NCBI GenBank assembly: GCA_029204225.1 | Contig: CM055096.1 | Coordinates: 73,726,919-73,790,918 of the forward strand | Origin: Diphasiastrum complanatum | Taxonomy: Eukaryota > Streptophyta > Lycopodiopsida > Lycopodiales > Lycopodiaceae | Reading direction: 5' to 3' | Length of the DNA: 64,000 bases | In this document: piece after piece, positions 44,085 through 55,560 of the stretch | Layout: each line of letters starts with the position of its first letter | Position numbering within the stretch: the first letter of the stretch is position 1 | Program-made: the position numbers and the translations under genes | The notes under the pieces: generated by a model | The model's database searches: none | Told to the model about the DNA's origin: nothing | What the model saw: only the letters and a program-made list of their open reading frames with translations

Positions 44085-44590
44085 GCTGACATTAGCTTTT
44101 TACAAGCTATTAATGATTCTATAAAAGTTGTTGTCATTTGCAGACCAAAACTAGCAGTTTAGATAGACAATGGCCTTCAATGAAATCTATCTAGTTTAGT
44201 TATGATTCCCATTTCCCTCTCTGTTTCTGTTAGCTAACAAGATTAGCTTGTAAGACGCTGTTAATTGTTCTGTAAAAGTCTTTGTCGTTTGCAAATCAAA
44301 TTAGATGGTCAATGGGAGTCGGTGTTGGATCTTGTTTACCAGTTATGGCTCTCCGTCTAATCAGCTCTCTCTGTCTCTCATATCAGCAAATAGTTCTCAG
44401 GTTTATACAAAAGCTTTTTCCGTTTAAATCCTGAAATGAGCAGCTTAGACACACAATGGCCTTTAATTGTTTGGACTTAGTGTCTTAGTAATGATTACCA
44501 TTTTAATATCATATACATGTCTCTACATATATCATATATCATATATCTCTACATGTCTCTCACATATTAGCCGATAACAAGCAGGCATTA
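43440..44590 (+). repeat. Degenerate tandem array, about seven ~150-bp units
   Basis: Each unit has 'agacaatggccttcaatgat', 'atctagtttccta', 'gattcccattttatta', then a CT-rich tract of varying length, 'gatattagctaa..ac', 'ttctatgaaag' and 'tttgtcgtttgcaaa'. Unit starts lie near 43471, 43651, 43783, 43944, 44159, 44310 and 44448. CT content ranges from none to ~70 bp. No coding potential. It lies upstream of the transporter. Confidence 0.8.
44014..44084. repeat. CT microsatellite inside one array unit
   Basis: (CT)35, the longest expansion among the units of the 43440-44590 array. Confidence 0.96.
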
Positions 44591-44628
44591 CCTGAAGCCG
44601 CCTCGTCCGTCGAGCCTGGAGCCCGCCT

Positions 44629-44876
44629 AGATCTTGCGTGCATCCGGATTGAATAATCATCCAGATCCGTTTATTTGCTGGATCCATCCATTATTTTAAC
44701 ATACGTAATAATATATGACAAGATTGAAAGGATTCACTCGAAAGACTGCGGCTGCTGCTGCTGCCTAGTGAACATCCTGGATCTCGCTTGTATCGGAATG
44801 AAATCGTCATCCAGATCCATCCATTTGCATCGTCGCCTGCTGAATCCTTGAACATATCTGTAATATATATTGCAAC
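44629..44876. repeat. Direct duplication, about 130-bp spacing
   Basis: 'gatctTgcgtgcatccggattgaa', 'catccagatccgt', 'catacgtaataatatat' recur, altered, at 44780-44876 ('gatctcgcttgtatcggaatgaa', 'catccagatccat', 'catatctgtaatatata'). It is noncoding. Confidence 0.6.
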
Positions 44877-45039
44877 TCCTTTACGATCCACCATCTTCTG
44901 TAATGCTTGACCTGACTTGACTTGACGGTATTTTGTTTGAGTTGGAGCTTGCCTGGCATTTGAAAGTTGCAGGGCGCGCGAAGGCCTATACCTTTCAAAA
45001 TGAATTTGCTTCGGCTCACCCTTCCAATAACTAGAACAC

Positions 45040-45300
45040 TCACAATTGAAGGGCGGATCTTAAGATCACCCTTCATTCTGAAACTCGAAGTCTGAAAAGT
45101 CGTCATGAAGCTTACCATTCCTTCATTGAAATTCACAGATGCCCTTCAGATCGAAGGGCACGTCTACTTTTCAGATTTCAATCTTGCCAGCTTCTATTCT
45201 CCAAAAAAGTTTCTGCGGCTGCGTTGTCAACGCACGGCTTGAAGTCCCTACATTGATGGACCTTAATGACAGCATATGATTGACGGGCGATGCCACGTGT
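45040..45300 (-). promoter_or_regulatory. Possible distal promoter zone of the transporter
   Basis: It contains two nearby palindromes with the same GAAGGG arms (45048-45074 around GATCTTAAGATC, and 45132-45150) and a G-box-like CCACGTG at 45293-45299. It is less AT-rich than its surroundings. It lies ~5 kb upstream of the transporter ATG; a link to that gene would require a 5' leader intron and is a guess. Confidence 0.2.
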
Positions 45301-46489
45301 TTTAATCTGAATGCTTGTGAGATTATCCAACGGTGAGTGCGTAGAAGTAGCCTCGTGCCCTTAAGATACCACACAAAGACTTTCAGCCTTTCCAGCTCAC
45401 ATCATAGATGACACGCGAAATTAGAGAGCAATTTTTAAGGGTCATTGCATGCAGTTGAATAGGCCCAATGTTTGGAAAGTCGGCATAGTCCAAGAATGGA
45501 ATCGTCATCTTTTTTCAAAAATCGGCATGGCAAAAATTGTACAGGATTTTTTATGTCATAAATTTTGGTTTTTATAAGGAAAAAATCGATAAGTCAGAGA
45601 TTGTCACTTAATAGAGTCCCAAGAAACAAAGATTGCATTCAAGAAAAAATTAAAAACTCACTTTCAATTTCAAACTGACTTAGGAATGATGCCTCAACTT
45701 TTAGCAAATCGTCACTGTACTAACACGACAAAGCTAAAAAGGATTGCTCTTAAAAGAAAAACATATTATGCAGCAATGGCGACGAAACGAATGAAAAAAT
45801 GAGTTTTATGGTGACCTTTGGAGGGCAAGCACCCTTTGGCTCCTTTCCTCAAGCAACTGCCTCCCAAGGTGGAAGGCCCTCAAGGGCCGGCTCTCTTCCA
45901 CAAAAGGAAAAACTATAAAAAAAGTTTTACCACATGGTAATGGGAGAGGGGTCCTACTCCAAGGCCCTTTTGACCCTTTTCCAACGTGAAAACATTTTAA
46001 CTTTTTTTTGTCTTCATTTTTTTCTGACACACCTTTCGAGCCTAAGGTGCGTGTAAAAGAAGATAATTTTTTTAAATGCACCCTTCTAGAGCCTAAAAGG
46101 TACATGTAAAAGAAAACTACTATGACATTTTTATATGGATTCTATTGTGAGAGGCGCAATCATTTCCTTTATTAAATTGCAAAAACTAATTTAGTAGGTC
46201 ACCATTAAGGGTGGGGTGTCAACAATTATGACATGATGTGTGTATATTGTTTTTTCTCATCCTTAAACCTAATTTATTAGTAGCAAAATAGTCCACTAAC
46301 AAGTATAGCATTTTCTATATATTTGGATAGGTATAAAACTCACTACCTTAGGCCTCAAAGGGCAACATGGACTACCTTTAAAGGCATCAATGAATGCTAA
46401 GCAATGGCTCTAAAGAGCTGCCTTTAAACTTTATCCAAACATCAAAAACCATATAGAGCAATCTCAATCTTCAACTTTCATCGAAGCAA
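45301..46489. other. AT-rich stretch without a recognised gene
   Basis: It has short open frames with no protein-like pattern. 45800-46110 holds repeated 'cctttt'/'aaaagg' wording. The end, near 46130-46250, may be the leader of the gag remnant that follows. Confidence 0.4.
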
Positions 46490-47600
46490 TCATTCAACTT
46501 CTGACCATCAGGATAGTGAAGGATAGTTGCGATGATGCAATTCGTGAGGAGGATGAATATTCTGACAAAGAACCAAATGTTGGAATGTTGCCTTATACGA
46601 CAGGGCAAACCACAACAACATCCACCACCATTGCATCGACAAATATCAATGCTACTACAGAGAAGATGATCGACGAGTTCAAGAAACTTGGTTAAAAGTA
46701 GCAGATGTAGCTAGAAAAAATGCAGTCTCAACTTGACGAAAAGCTAAAAGCCTTGGAAGAATTCCATGGTAAAGCGAACAAAGAACCTGAAAATTTTGCA
46801 AATAGTCGAAAAAATGTCTAGTGTTCAATTTGTACAGGCAATCATATTATGAATGAATGTCCAACGTTAAGACAACGAATGACGAATACTATTTGTCATC
46901 TGCGTAACTCTACGGGACATGAAACAGCCTTTGGCTCATTTAATCCTCGGATTATCCAGCAAAGGTATGTTAAGCTTCAATATCGAGAACCTACTTATTC
47001 AAAGGACCCTGATGGAAAGCCTTTCAATTTTGCCCGATTTCCAGAATGACTAGCTCTGCCAGCTTCAACGGGACAGAGTGCTCCTCCTACTAATCTAATG
47101 GAACTAGAACCTTATCATGGTAATGAACAATGGAACTATAACAATGATCACGAGAGTGGTCCTTCAGAGCAGTATGATGTCTATGTTGCCGTGCAACAAC
47201 AAGCAGCTAGACAATGGACCAGAGCGCCACTTGGATGTTTTGCATGTGGAGAAAACCACAGAGCTGCTGAATGTCCAAACAAAGAGAAGTTTACACCATT
47301 CTGTAGAGAGTGTGGTTATGTACATTGTTATAGAGATTGTCCTACAAGACCCAAACCATCACCGGTTACTGCTCCAATGAATATGATTACAATCAAGAAA
47401 AGACCAGTAGTTCAATCTGAACCAACTTTACCTTTGATGGTTGTTACCAGAGCTCATAAATAGAAAGAGATTCTAGTTGATCCAATACTTGTTGAATTTG
47501 CACCAACTACAGATATATCTACCGCATCAGGGGGTGTATCTAAATCTCAAAGCAGAAAAGAAAAGATATCAAGATATGATATAGTGGATTAAACAGTTAA
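46490..47600 (+). pseudogene. Gypsy gag remnant with double zinc knuckle
   Basis: It reads an acidic segment (REEDEYSDKEP near 46540), a coiled region near 46660-46760, a first knuckle CSICTGNHIMNEC near 46830, then HETAFGSFNPRIIQQ near 46920. A second pair follows at 47240-47350: CFACGENHRAAEC and CRECGYVHCYRDC. The first and second fit CX2CX4HX4C; the third has one fewer residue before H. Stops near 46695, 46820 and 47049 break it. It belongs to the same family as 53159-54330, and is likely Ty3/gypsy. Confidence 0.72.
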
Positions 47601-48739
47601 GAAGAAGAAGCCGCTAAAGCAGCAGCCGAAGTCCATTCTCCTTCTATGCCACAAGCAAATCCAAAAACAGATGTTAATATCCACTTCTTAAGTTTCTACA
47701 AGCTTCCTAGCAAAATGAAAACATAAACAAAATGGAGCACTAAGGCTTCCCAACTAGTGCTCGGAAATAAATGGGGTGGCTAAGGCAGTACCCAACTAGC
47801 CACTTACTTAAAAGTCTTGCTAAGACTTCCCCAACTAGCAAGAAGATTAATCTAAATTCTACTTAACACCCAAAGGGTAATAAAATGAGATGTAGCTAAT
47901 AATAAACATAGAGCCAATAAAATGCATGCCACAATACAAACCAATGATAAGGAGACAAGAGGAGGCCCGAGCACCTTCCCAAAGGGAACACAAATGAAAT
48001 AGAGTGATAATTCTCCAAAATAGAGAGCAAGATAGCTTAGTCTCAAAAGTGTTATTTACAAGGAAAATGCCTTTCTTCTTATAGCAAGAAGGGCCTTCCA
48101 TAAGTATCCACTAACTTATGGGATTAGTTTGAAACTAGCCATTCTAAAGCTTCTAAAACTTCTAACTTAGAACTTAGAACTTTAAAAGGTTTCTAACTTG
48201 GGATTTAAGATAGCTTAAGACAACTTAGAATATTTCTAAGCTTAAGTTTCTTAAGTCTAAGTTCTAATCCTAAGTTTGAGTTATTTTATCATTTTAAACT
48301 TCTACCCATGGTCTTACAAAACACATGCCATAGTAGAAGTTTATTTGCAAATACTCATATGTGGACTTACAAAATACATGCCACGGAGTTTTATTTCTTT
48401 TTTATATTTTCACTGTGTTTGCACAGTTGCTACGCATGTAGGAGGGTGCTTCGAGATACCATGCCATGGAGGTTTTACTTTGAAGAAAGAGCTGATGGCG
48501 CCAGAGTGGTTGTGGATCCAGGAGCTTGACTGCCTCCTTATGGATTTTTTAGTGGTCCAGGTTTGGCAGTACGTAGTCGCCTCGCTTTTTTGTAGTTTGA
48601 TATTTCTATGCAAACTCTTGAGATGCAAGCAAATCCTTGCTAGGTTCAGTAGGCATGATCCTATGTCTTATGGTTGGTGAACTAGCTGCCAAGGCATGTT
48701 CTATTTGTGGGTCAGGTTGAGGGAGAGAGGTGGTGAAGG
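47601..48739. other. Noncoding stretch with short internal repeats
   Basis: Three variants of 'gctaagrcttcccCAACTAG' occur at 47715-47850. 48150-48270 is low-complexity 'cttaagtt/ttctaac' wording. 48310-48470 repeats 'cttacaaaayacatgcca'. Overlapping short frames on both strands are not convincing genes. Confidence 0.45.
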
Positions 48740-50588
48740 GTTAGAATCAGGAATTCGTTGAAATTCTGGAGAAAATTGACGTGGGATGAAGGGAAAGTTG
48801 CGGAAGAGTGAAAAAGATGGTGTTGAGAGCCAGTACTACCAGAGCACTGTGGATTGGTTGGTGCTTGAGTTCCTTGCACTTGAGGTTGTCCTTGAAATGA
48901 CGAGCCTTGATTGGCAAGTGGAGGCTATTGAAATCCTGCTCCATTGCCACCATCTGATCCATCATAGTAAGGCCCTCTTTTCGCCTCCAACCTTGCTTTT
49001 TATTTCTGAAGATCTGCCATGGCTCCATCGTCAAACTGTCTCATGGTATATTGACCTCCTAAGGTGCCGAATAGGATGTACTGGAGCTCATTCACCAACC
49101 AAACCACTTTTTGGGCCGTGAGGGGTAATTTCTCCCAAGGGCCAATGTCAGGGAGTGTGCGTGTACAGTTAGGATATGGCATGGGATTAAATGGAAGAAA
49201 ATTTGAAATGGGGGGAGATGTTGGAGCGTGAGAAAATGCAGGGGGGAGGTGATTGTGGGATGAGAGGAGGTGATTGTGGTATGATAGTAGGTGATTGAAT
49301 GTGTGTCGGAGATGTGTGGAGTGGATTAGTGGTGATGGTGGTGGATGTGGTTTGTGTTAGTAGCTGTAATGCAAAGTCATCTACATTGACCGCAGAGACA
49401 AGTAGGGTGGAAGAATGTACAGGTGAGGGCTTTTTGGAAATTATGGAGTCAAAACCTGTGTTAAGCGTGAACGAGGGGGTGGATGTGGTAGTAAATGGTG
49501 AGGGTAGTGGTGGAAGGGGAGTGGTGTTAGTAGGTAATGATACCAAAATGGTGGAAGTGATCTGAATGGACGAAATCACGCTTATTGAACCAGAACTTGA
49601 AGCGCCAGCATCAAAAGAGCCAATTGATGTAGCTACTGCTTGTCTTCGTTGGTGGGCTTGTTGGAGTAGAGCCTCCTACTGTGCTAGAACCTCCTTTGGG
49701 ATTTGAGAGGATTTCAAACTCCCTTCGGATTCAACATATTCTGTCCCTATATCATTGGATAAGATATCAGGGGAGATGGTGTCGTCGGTGCTCACTACCT
49801 TATCTTTTTGCTTCTTCGTGGGAGGTGCAGGGGAGACATGTTTTGCTGATACCTGTGGGGTGGCCCGCTTCTTTGTGCTAGGATAGATGTCCTCTAGGTC
49901 CTTCATTATGGCGTCGTTCGTTGTCCCAGTGTTGTGTGACCACCATGTGCAATAGGTAGCCACACTTGGTAGGGGATTTCCTGGCTTTCAGCGCCACACA
50001 TAGCTTGTCAACAACTTTCTCGGCCCACTTGTAGTTCTATGTGGGATCCTTCGTGGTCAGGGTCAATGAAAATAGATCTCTTGGTGGGATGCGATCCATC
50101 TTGGTGGTGTGGACTTCTACCATGTGCGCGAGGATTTCTGCGGCTGCCCAGAGCTTAGCATCTTTGATCAGCTTCATGGAGATGTCGTCATTTGTTTGCA
50201 CAATGGTTTTGTCGGCTTCTTGCAAAAATTTTGTAAAATACTTGGAATCATAGCTGGTTCCTCTACCGTGAATCGTCTCTCTTAGATTTGGAAAGCCTAT
50301 GCGCTGTAAGCATTCTGGGGAGATGTCGATGATGTTGTAACTGCCATCCTTGGAGGTGATTTTGAAGGAATGGAACTCATCTGAGTATGTGGAATAGGCC
50401 GCTCGAACCAAACTCTCACTATGCTGATCAGTGAAGCGGTTGAGATCAAAATCGATGTTTGTTAATAGATCTTTAGCCAGTATAGGCACATCGGAGTAGT
50501 TCTTGATATAGATCAGTGATAAATCGTCCGAAAAGAGTTTGGAGACCTTCTGGCGATGCAGTGAGAGCGATGAGTCGTTGGAAGTCAT
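48740..50588 (-). pseudogene. Decayed unrecognised gene, minus strand
   Basis: From ATG at 50588 a frame is open for 183 codons (MTSNDSSLSLHRQ...). It then reads through one TAG near 50036 as NYKWAEKVVDKLCVALKARK, shifts frame near 49915 into a Lys/Ser-rich segment (49676-49963), then into a Thr/Pro/Ser-rich segment (49187-49579). It ends with GPWEKLPLTAQKVVWLVNEL near 49140 and a Gln/Lys-rich tail to about 48740. An ordered N-terminal domain followed by a low-complexity middle suggests a gag-like or other transposon ORF, but no diagnostic motif is seen. A TATA box lies upstream. Confidence 0.45.
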
Positions 50589-50698
50589 GATAGCAGTAAT
50601 TCTAGATAGTTCTGGAGAGGTTGAAAATTTTGAAAATTTTCAGCATGAACTCTCTTGCAGAAATCTAGAATGAACTCATGGAGGGAATGGGTGAGGCC

Positions 50699-50706
50699 TA
50701 TATATA
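50699..50706 (-). promoter_or_regulatory. TATA box of the unrecognised minus-strand gene
   Basis: TATATATA lies about 110 bp before the ATG at 50588, a usual plant distance (a ~30-bp gap to the start site and an ~80-nt leader). No enhancer motif was identified. Confidence 0.4.
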
Positions 50707-51082
50707 GACTTTTTTGGACAGGAATTTGTAAATTCACCCATAATCGTCCTCAGTGCCCACGATTTCTCAGTGAGGTTCACAAATTTCGAGGCACTGTTCT
50801 GAGGGTTGAGTTATTTTTTTGTACAAATATGAGTGAAAATGGCTGATAGTACAAAAATGGGTCTGATCAGAATTGACAGAGAAATCGTGGAGGTGATTTT
50901 AAGGCTCGACGAATTGTCTACGAATTTTGTCAGTGAGGATCTGATGCAAAAAACTATTTTTTAAAAATTTTGGAAAGTTTGTCTCCAAGACAGATTTGTG
51001 GAGGTGATAAATGAATCTATTGGGAGTATTTCCAACACGTTGTAAATAAATAAAATTAGAAAGTAGAAATAGTTGCGAGGGT

Positions 51083-51867
<785 letters not shown>

Positions 51868-51876
51868 TCCCTATAG

Positions 51877-51894
51877 TGGCGCTGATGCCAGGGA
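51877..51894 (+). other. Primer-binding site, Athila/Tat type
   Basis: TGGCGCTGATGCCAGGGA resembles the TGGCGCCGTTGCC-type primer site seen in Athila/Tat gypsy elements. It is in plus orientation, upstream of the gag at 53159. Confidence 0.6.
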
Positions 51895-52179
51895 TAGATT
51901 TTCACTAACTAGTTTCGTTGTTTTTTTAGTGGTTTTTGCTTTTTTTGGAGTGTTTTTAGGTGGATTTTGGGTAGAGTTAGCTTGTTTTCTATATTTTTGT
52001 GTGCTTGGACTGATCACAGCTAGCGGAGGAGGTGTGAGAGGGTAGAGGAGGCCCTAAACAGCCTCTAAGGGCCTGACATCCAGCCAAAACCCTCAAAAAA
52101 TCCAAAAAAAAATAGCTAAATTTGTATATTGGAGGGAAAAGAGACAAAATTCTCATCAGATTTTGTTTTCTCCAAAACC

Positions 52180-52980
52180 AGTGAGAACCAACCCTCGCAT
52201 GACCGGCAACAGCTCCAGGGTACTATCCCAGACCTGCATAGAAGCCTGCGAGAGTTAGTCCCAAGCAGATTTTAAAAAATCAGAGAAAACCATAACAAAA
52301 TTCAAAAACCTTTTGTAAACAACCAAAAAATCTCTATGAAGTTCCATCTCTATGAGACTAGGGCACAAAGAAGCTTGCAAGAGCTAGTTCCCATGTAAGT
52401 GTCAATGCGAAGGTTCAGAGTGAGGAAAAGGTGGAAAAATCCATCAAAACCCTCATAGACAATGAAATTTTCACTTCTAGTGGCCAAGAATACTCGCAGA
52501 GAATTTTGGTATTCCATATTAGTGAGACAAGGACACAGAAGAGCTTGCGAGAGTTAGTTTGATCCAAGTGAGTAGAAAATTGGATTTAAGTGCTAAAAAA
52601 TCAACAAATTAGGAGATCCAGAAAATCCTTCTAGAAGTAACTCTCGTAGACCATTCCATTGGCTTCACAATGTCATTTTACATCAGTGCTGAAGTCTGCG
52701 AGAGTTAGTACAGATTATTGGTAAAGATCAGAGCAAAAAAGTGATCATGAATCCTCGCAGACAATGAAATTTTTACTTCCTATGAGAGTTAACCTTTGTA
52801 GAAATTTTTAGAGCTAGGTCCATACCATATACAGCTTCTAGAAACTCTGCAAGAGTTACTTCCCACTAATTTCTGAAAAATCAAGTTTTTTGACTGAAAA
52901 TCAGTGAGGAAACCTTCTCAAAACTAACCCTTGCACAAATAACCTTTGCAGATCAGATTAATAGATAGATCTGCACCACA
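52180..52980 (+). repeat. Leader repeats, five ~150-bp degenerate units
   Basis: The motif 'GCNTGCGAGAGTTAGT' recurs near 52234, 52373, 52541, 52686 and 52846, spaced 139-168 bp. Between copies come 'aaaatcag', 'ctcgcagacaatgaaattt' and 'gtgagaa/ac'. It lies between the primer site and gag of the gypsy element. Confidence 0.7.
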
Positions 52981-53158
52981 TCCAGCTACTGTGAAAATCT
53001 TAGCCCAATCGGAGCAAGGATCCAAAAGTTATCAAGGAAAAACCACCGTAAGGGGCCTAAAATCACCCTATCGGCTATCAATTTGATCTGATTCCCTAAG
53101 ATCCAGATTGCATTCCACTGTACCAGCAAGATCCAATATCCTTGGACCCTACCACTGA

Positions 53159-54335
53159 ATGAATCTAAGATCCGGACGATCAATCGCAAGAAGGATAACA
53201 ATTCAAGCACCAAACCTTCCCAGAGTAGCAGTTGCGCGAATCGAGGCAGAACTAGTACTAGCACCAATGGATCCAATGGGTCAACTCGTACCTGTTGCAC
53301 CATTGCAAGTACTCCGGAGGGCACTACGAATGGAAATACCTAAATATGATGGGTCATCAGATCCAGTCAGATTCCTTCATATCTACGAGCAAGCATGCGA
53401 AATCTATGGTGAGCGGACACCGACAGAGAAATTGATGTTGTTTTCGATGTCTCTGGTAGCAGTGGCACAAGATTGGTACTTCAACCTATCGGAAGAAGAG
53501 AAAACTACTTGGGAAGTGGTTAAAGGGGCTCTCATCATGTGCTTTAAACCCAAGAAGTTCCTGGAAGATCCGTTTCTCCTGTTGGGCAAAGTAAAGATGG
53601 GAAAAAGAGAAAGGGTTAGAGACTATATCGAATAGGTCAAACATCTAAGATCCGAATGCAATGCAACCCTAAATCCCAATCATGCGATTATTATGTGGTT
53701 CCTAGCAGGGTTGCAACATAGTATCAGAAGAGAGCTTAAACAATGAGAGCAGTACGCTACCTTGTAGGAAGCAATGGAAGATGCCATCAGGGAAGAGGAC
53801 GAGGGTTCCGACGACGAAACTTACCCAACTACCCACAATCCCACTCCTTCGGTAGCATCATCATCATCTAGCGCATCCAACATATCCACTAAGCTGTTGA
53901 TGGAACAAATGACAAAGCTACATAAGCAGTAGATGAAACAATTAATAGCTCAGTTCGATCAGAAACTGAAGGCCTTGTAGGGAGCTGTAGCACCAAATCC
54001 AAATTCACCGGAGCAAAACCAGCTGCAGTATCCCTGCCGAGAAAATGTATGGTACTTAGTTTGCACTCAGAACCATACATTTAATGAGTGTCCAGTCTTA
54101 AAACAAAATCTAATATTGACACAAAAATTTTGCCATCTGTGCAACGTATCATTGCACGAGACGACATTTCGCCCATTGAACCCTTGGATCATACAACAGA
54201 AGAGGAGTCCTTATCAGACCTCTTATCCATATCATCAAGGGGAACCCAATGCGGCACCGAGGTATGCGCGCCGAACAATTAGTAGCACATGGGATGGCCT
54301 TACCTGCACCACCAGGGCTAGCTAACAACTAAGTG
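53159..54335 (+). pseudogene. Gypsy gag remnant
   Basis: It is open from MNLRSGRSIARRITIQAPNL for 158 codons, including YDGSSDPVRFLHIYEQACEI and LFSMSLVAVAQDWYFNL, which match the retrotransposon gag capsid family (YDG..DP..FL/W..L). Stops near 53635, 53744, 53767, 53930 and 53979 follow. The acidic REEDEGSDDE block and the knuckle-like YLVCTQNHTFNECP align with the gag at 46490-47600. No pol follows. Confidence 0.78.
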
Positions 54336-54722
54336 ACTCATGTGAATCTAGCAACGGCGAAACAAGAAATACCAGTACCACCTCAACTTGAGCAGCAGCA
54401 AAGGTACGGGCCGGACGAACCATTTGTTACTAAACGAAATCCAAAAAACATTATATTACTAGAAAGCCCTTTAAATGCTCTACAATCCTACCTATTTAGA
54501 TCGAATTATAGAGAGGAAAAATTTGGGTGGAAATTGAATAGAAAAGAGCCAGAAATTAAAAAAAAAATAGAAAATACAGTCCCCAGTCATTTTTTGAACA
54601 TTTTTGGACATAACTCTCACAAATCACATTCATAATGCAAAGCTAACCCTAGCATGCCAAAATCAAGATGCCTAAATGCAAGCTAACCATTCTAAACATG
54701 CTGAATATGAAATATTGGCGTA
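54336..54722. other. Truncated gag-to-leader junction
   Basis: The plus gag fades here, and the leader of a minus-strand element begins (its primer site is at 54742-54723). No domain was seen. Confidence 0.4.
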
Positions 54723-54742
54723 GCTCTCCGACAACGGTGCCA
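54723..54742 (-). other. Primer-binding site, Athila/Tat type, minus
   Basis: On minus, TGGCACCGTTGTCGGAGAGC resembles the Athila/Tat primer site. It lies 4 bp from an LTR end (CA) at 54747. Confidence 0.65.
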
Positions 54743-54746
54743 GAAT

Positions 54747-55560
<814 letters not shown>

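Noticed and set aside
43440-44590. CRISPR array or centromeric satellite
   Set aside because: Units are degenerate, ~150 bp, without constant short repeats and unique spacers, and there are only about seven. Host genome type also excludes CRISPR.
48276-48680. 134-codon frame at 48276-48680 (plus)
   Set aside because: Hydrophobic and Cys/Trp-rich without a recognisable pattern; it overlaps internal low-complexity repeats and a minus frame of similar quality.
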